Source: Bacillota bacterium (GTDB lineage: Bacteria > Bacillota > Clostridia > Oscillospirales > Ruminococcaceae). From it: 8,085 nucleotides of DNA. Below are positions 5,101-8,085 of the stretch, piece by piece. Where the stretch lies: positions 1 to 8,085 of the forward strand of contig JAEXAZ010000019.1 of NCBI GenBank assembly GCA_023394255.1, in the 5' to 3' direction. The notes beneath the pieces are model-generated. The model made no database searches. It saw only the letters and a program-made list of their open reading frames with translations, and was not told the origin of the DNA. Made by a program: the position numbers and the translations under genes. Each line of letters begins with the position of its first letter. The first letter of the stretch is position 1.

Positions 5101-7080
5101 ATGCTGAAATTTCAAACAGGGCGGCTGCAACTTAGGGGGAAGCTGATGCTGTTCGTGGGGATCGTGCTGTTCAGTACAATCCTGATGCTTGGCGGGATCG
5201 CTTACGCTGCCTTAGACAGTGCTTACGCCAAGCTGATTACATCCGTGGAACATGAGTTTGATTCGAATATGGAGCTTGCGGTTCAAAATATCATCGGTGT
5301 GCTCAATGTAAACCATCAGCAGTATCTCGACGGCGAAATTACTGAGCAGAAGGCGATCGAAAATGCGAAAGCAATCCTGCGGGATGTCCGTTACGGGGAT
5401 GGCGGAGAAGGATACTTCTGGGCGTATACAGCGGATGGCGCAAGCGTCGTAGAGGAAAACGGCGGCACAGGGCCGCAGCGGAGCGCTGTGGACACAGTCG
5501 CGGGGGCGAGCCCGAACGAAACGGAACAGGAACATCCGCATGGCGCGGTGGATGCCGTTGCGGGGGCAAGTCCCAACGAGGCGGAAAAAGCGGCACATGG
5601 CACAGTGGACGCCGTTGGGGGAGCGAGCCTGAACAAAACGGACAAGGCCGGCACCTACTATGTGCGCGACATCATCGAATCCGGCAATTTGCCCGAAGGA
5701 GGGTATACCAATTACTACACCGATAAAGAGGGCGAATCGGGAACGTTTCTCAAACGGTCTTTCACCATGAAATTCGAGCCGTACGGCTGGTATATCAACA
5801 CAGGCAGCTATATGGACGCAATCAACGCGCAAATTGCTTTACAGCGGCAGCAGGAACTGCGCGCCTGCCTGATCCTGCTGGGGGCAAGCGTGTGCATCGC
5901 TTTGCTGGGCGCCGTGCTCCTGTACAGAGGGCTCAGCAGCATGGTCCGGCCTTTGGCGGCGGTCACTACGCGCATCCAGCTTCTGTCCGAAGGGGACGTT
6001 CATACGCCGCCCCCGCCGTCTGTGCGGACGCGGGATGAAATCGAAATCCTCTCGAAAGCCGCCGAGGAACTGATCCTGCGTATGCGCAGCATTGTGGAGG
6101 ACATCACAGGCCATCTTGGAAAACTGTCGCGGGGCGATCTGACGGCCGCGACGACGCAGGAATACGCCGGGGATTTTGTGCCGATCCAAAACGCGATCAG
6201 GGAGATCTATAGGTCCCTGAACCGGACGCTGTATGCAATCCATACCGCCGCCGAACAGGTGAACAATGGCGGCAGACAGATGTCGGATGCGGCACAGGTG
6301 CTCGCTTTGGGGGCCACCCAGCAGGCGGGTGTAATCGAGGAACTGTCCGCGTCCATTATGCAGGTGGCGCAACAGGCAGACGAAAACACGGCGAATGTGA
6401 AGCAGGCGGCACAGTATGTAAAAAGCACAAGCGAGTGCATTCAGGACGGCAATGCGCATATGGTGAAGCTGGCGGACACCATGCAGGAAATCGGCTCTGC
6501 ATCCGATAAAATCACCACCATCGTGAAAGTAATCGAGGATATCGCGTCCCAGACCAACATCCTTGCGCTCAACGCCGCGATTGAAGCGGCGCGCGCGGGG
6601 GAGGCCGGAAAAGGATTTGCCGTCGTGGCCGGCGAGGTGCGCAGCCTGGCGGAAAAATCCACTGAAGCCGCGCAGCAAACGGCACAGCTGATTCAGCAAT
6701 CCTCCGGCAAGGTAGCCGAGGGCATCCTGGAAGCCGGCGACATGGCGCAGATTCTGCGCAATATTTCCGATCAGTCGGAGCTGGTAAACGGGATCATCGG
6801 CAAAATCGACTTGGCAACCGCCGGACAGGCCGCCGAAATTGGCGGGATTACGCAGGGTTTGTCACAGGTATCCAACGTAGTGCAAACCAATGCCGCCACT
6901 GCCGAAGAGAGTTCCTCCGCAAGTCAGGAACTTTCCGCGCAGGCGGCTATGCTGCACAGGGAGGTCGGAAAATTCAGCCTTTCCGCGGAAAACGGCAAGC
7001 GGTTTTCTGCGCCCGCATCGGCGCAGGAAACTGCGGACGGGCCGGCAAAAACGGCTCGGTCCGCGGCAGAGAAGTACTGA
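5101..7080 (+). CDS. Methyl-accepting chemotaxis protein with a single-Cache sensor domain
   Basis: A membrane chemoreceptor of 659 residues. A first membrane segment (about 14-37) leads to an extracytoplasmic sCache_2-like domain (about 45-245) with RYGDGGEGYFWAYTADG and, later, FEPYGWYINTGSYMDAI. A second membrane segment (about 253-275) follows, then a HAMP domain (about 276-330), a further HAMP-like stretch (about 332-378) and the cytoplasmic signalling coil. The signalling tip is canonical: EDIASQTNILALNAAIEAAR, GEAGKGFAVVAGEVR and SLAEKS (about 479-520), the part that contacts CheA and CheW. There is no C-terminal CheR-tethering pentapeptide. An extra segment at residues 129-184 holds three copies of a VD-x-V-x-GAS repeat inside the ligand-binding domain. 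ATG 5101 was chosen because it gives a proper N-terminal membrane anchor and follows AAGGGGGA (5083-5090); the frame is open further back to 4918, but that part overlaps the EAL-HDOD gene. The ligand is unknown. Confidence 0.95.
   Translation: MLKFQTGRLQLRGKLMLFVGIVLFSTILMLGGIAYAALDSAYAKLITSVEHEFDSNMELAVQNIIGVLNVNHQQYLDGEITEQKAIENAKAILRDVRYGDGGEGYFWAYTADGASVVEENGGTGPQRSAVDTVAGASPNETEQEHPHGAVDAVAGASPNEAEKAAHGTVDAVGGASLNKTDKAGTYYVRDIIESGNLPEGGYTNYYTDKEGESGTFLKRSFTMKFEPYGWYINTGSYMDAINAQIALQRQQELRACLILLGASVCIALLGAVLLYRGLSSMVRPLAAVTTRIQLLSEGDVHTPPPPSVRTRDEIEILSKAAEELILRMRSIVEDITGHLGKLSRGDLTAATTQEYAGDFVPIQNAIREIYRSLNRTLYAIHTAAEQVNNGGRQMSDAAQVLALGATQQAGVIEELSASIMQVAQQADENTANVKQAAQYVKSTSECIQDGNAHMVKLADTMQEIGSASDKITTIVKVIEDIASQTNILALNAAIEAARAGEAGKGFAVVAGEVRSLAEKSTEAAQQTAQLIQQSSGKVAEGILEAGDMAQILRNISDQSELVNGIIGKIDLATAGQAAEIGGITQGLSQVSNVVQTNAATAEESSSASQELSAQAAMLHREVGKFSLSAENGKRFSAPASAQETADGPAKTARSAAEKY
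5485..5652 (+). repeat. Three in-frame tandem repeats inside the chemoreceptor sensor domain
   Basis: Three consecutive units of 60, 57 and 51 bases (5485-5544, 5545-5601, 5602-5652) encode AVDTVAGASPNE, AVDAVAGASPNE and TVDAVGGASLNK, each followed by a short acidic or lysine-rich linker, the first two linkers ending in HG. The units have diverged at many third codon positions while the peptide is kept, which suggests an old duplication or selection on the protein. They sit where related sCache_2 domains carry one short loop between the YFW strand and a segment like GTYYVRDII. Confidence 0.85.
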
Positions 7081-7091
7081 AGTGCCGCCCG

Positions 7092-7133
7092 GCGGCCGGA
7101 AGCCCTTTTGCAATCCGGCTTCCGGCCGCTTTT
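7092..7133 (+). terminator. Strong Rho-independent terminator after the chemoreceptor gene
   Basis: A perfect 13-bp stem (7092-7104 with 7117-7129, arm GCGGCCGGAAGCC) with a 12-nt loop is followed by TTTT at 7130-7133. It begins 11 bases after the TGA at 7078-7080, closing the EAL-HDOD/chemoreceptor unit. Confidence 0.9.
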
Positions 7134-7233
7134 CTGTGCGCACATTTTGCCGGGTGCAGCTGCTTTGGCGCATCCGGCCAATCCGCCGGCACGTCCCAAA
7201 CCGGTTGATACTTGCATGAAAGGGTATCTTGCA

Positions 7234-8085
7234 ATGGAAAATCTGGTCCCGACTTACTCTGCGGTCTTTTTGATCGTCTGTACCGTCAGTATGCTTTTTG
7301 GAATTTATAGTTTGACCGTAAACCCGAAAGAGCGGATAAACCGCCTTTTTTTCTTTATCTGTCTTTGCATGGGGGTCTGGAGCCTGGGATTTTCCGCGGC
7401 GCTTTCCGCCCCCACGCGGGAGAGCTGCTTGTTCTGGCGGCGCGTTTCCGGGATCGGCTGGGGAATTTTGCCCGGCGCCCTCCTGCATTTTATACTGATG
7501 CTGACAGGAGAAACCCGGATTTTGAAGAAAAAAGGGATTTATCTGCCGCTCTATCTGCCGGCCGCCCTGTATATCTGGGCTTTTTCTATTTCCGGCAGAC
7601 TGACGGTTGGGCAGTATCAGCTTGTCGGAACCCAATCCGGCTGGAATTTTTTCTTTGACGGCTGTTACGTATCTTTTTCACTGGTCGGACTCGCGCTGCT
7701 CTGGCGCCGGAGAAAAAACTGTGTGAACGGGAAGGAAAGACGGCAGACGGGAATCCTGCTAACCGCCTTTGCCGGCGGGGCTGCATTGAGCGCGGTTCTG
7801 GAGGCTGCAGGCAGCTCGCTGCGTATTTTAAGTATTTCGCAAATAGCTCCGGTGTTTTTCCTTATTCCAATTGCCACGCTCTTTTACCGCATCCAAAAGT
7901 ATAGCTTTTCACATAAGACTTTTATGGATGATACGGAAATCATTCTCGATTCGTCTAACCGCCCAAAAGTCTATGACAGTTTGAGCGCCGCCTTTTTTAG
8001 CGGTGGCCTGCTGCTTTTGATTTCGCAATCTCTGCCGCCCCAGTCCGGAAAATCCGCCGCGCCCTTCTGGGCGGCCGCGCTGCTG
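7234..8085 (+). CDS. N-terminal part of a multi-span membrane sensor (histidine-kinase 7TM-like), runs off the window
   Basis: An open frame of 284 codons from ATG 7234 continues past the window end. It is very hydrophobic, with about seven membrane segments in the first 220 residues (near 7-27, 37-57, 68-90, 102-120, 137-157, 173-195 and 200-215) and one or two more near 247-263 and at the right edge. The early part (FGIYSL, then NRLFFFICLCMGVWSLG, then FWRRVSGIGW, then LLHFILML) resembles the 7TM sensor region that precedes histidine-kinase, diguanylate-cyclase or phosphatase outputs in Firmicutes. The output domain is outside the window, so the enzyme type cannot be told. AAAGGG at 7219-7224 lies 9 bases before this ATG. 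An in-frame ATG at 7216 has no such site. No clear promoter is visible in the 100 bases between the preceding terminator and the start. Confidence 0.75.
   Translation, partial: MENLVPTYSAVFLIVCTVSMLFGIYSLTVNPKERINRLFFFICLCMGVWSLGFSAALSAPTRESCLFWRRVSGIGWGILPGALLHFILMLTGETRILKKKGIYLPLYLPAALYIWAFSISGRLTVGQYQLVGTQSGWNFFFDGCYVSFSLVGLALLWRRRKNCVNGKERRQTGILLTAFAGGAALSAVLEAAGSSLRILSISQIAPVFFLIPIATLFYRIQKYSFSHKTFMDDTEIILDSSNRPKVYDSLSAAFFSGGLLLLISQSLPPQSGKSAAPFWAAALL

Noticed and set aside
5485..5652. Possible FMN-attachment motif in the VD-x-V-x-GAS repeats
   Set aside because: Covalent flavin sites read D-x-x-[ST]-G-A-[ST]-x-[ST]; here the residue before GAS is Ala or Gly and the last position is Asn, so the acceptor pattern is not met.
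5485..5652. CRISPR-like array
   Set aside because: The repeats are imperfect, contiguous, in frame with a coding gene and have no unique spacers.
7216..7233. Upstream in-frame ATG for the membrane sensor
   Set aside because: No ribosome-binding site precedes it, whereas AAAGGG lies at a workable distance before ATG 7234.

Overview
The window looks like chromosomal DNA of a Gram-positive Clostridia bacterium, possibly motile and Oscillospiraceae-like. The grounds are AGGAGG-type ribosome-binding sites, sigma-A-like promoters, a GC-rich core, and Firmicutes-style families (YuxH-like EAL-HDOD protein, AraC-type regulator, sCache chemoreceptor). The taxonomic placement is an inference from style, not from a marker gene.

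Left part (1 to about 1250) is accessory, scarred DNA. It holds the C-terminal third of a large serine recombinase on the minus strand, cut off abruptly near 553. Next come the last codons of an unidentified plus-strand reading frame, an intact 107-codon gene whose PWH..GWNG..C..P..N.YC pattern resembles the N-terminal segment of large helicase-like ATPases of mobile islands, and a hairpin. From 1011 to 1221 lie out-of-frame pieces that look like the C-terminal codons of the 23S rRNA methyltransferase gene rlmD (rumA), a known integration target of some serine-recombinase elements. The simplest reading is an eroded integrated element next to its target gene. A perfect 31-bp inverted repeat (1253-1323) and a minus-strand terminator (1350-1372) separate this from the core.

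Right part (1392 to 8085) is an intact sensory and signalling block. A minus-strand 708-residue regulator joins an N-terminal sensor, a central AraC DNA-binding domain, a cysteine-rich PAS-like domain and a degenerate GGDEF domain. It is divergent from a plus-strand pair: an EAL-HDOD protein (3812-5023) and a methyl-accepting chemotaxis protein (5101-7080), closed by a strong terminator. The intergenic region carries a convincing plus-strand promoter, a weaker minus-strand one, and a 12-bp palindrome overlapping the plus-strand -35 box. The last gene (from 7234) is a multi-membrane-span sensor that runs off the window.

Working model (inference): the AraC/PAS/GGDEF-like regulator senses a ligand and perhaps redox, metal or c-di-GMP state. 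It controls the adjacent EAL-HDOD and chemoreceptor genes, linking second-messenger-type proteins to chemotaxis. The most distinctive sequence features are the fused architecture of the regulator, a three-copy peptide repeat inserted in the ligand-binding domain of the chemoreceptor, and the stacked rlmD-like scars. I see no CRISPR array, tRNA, rRNA or complete insertion sequence.
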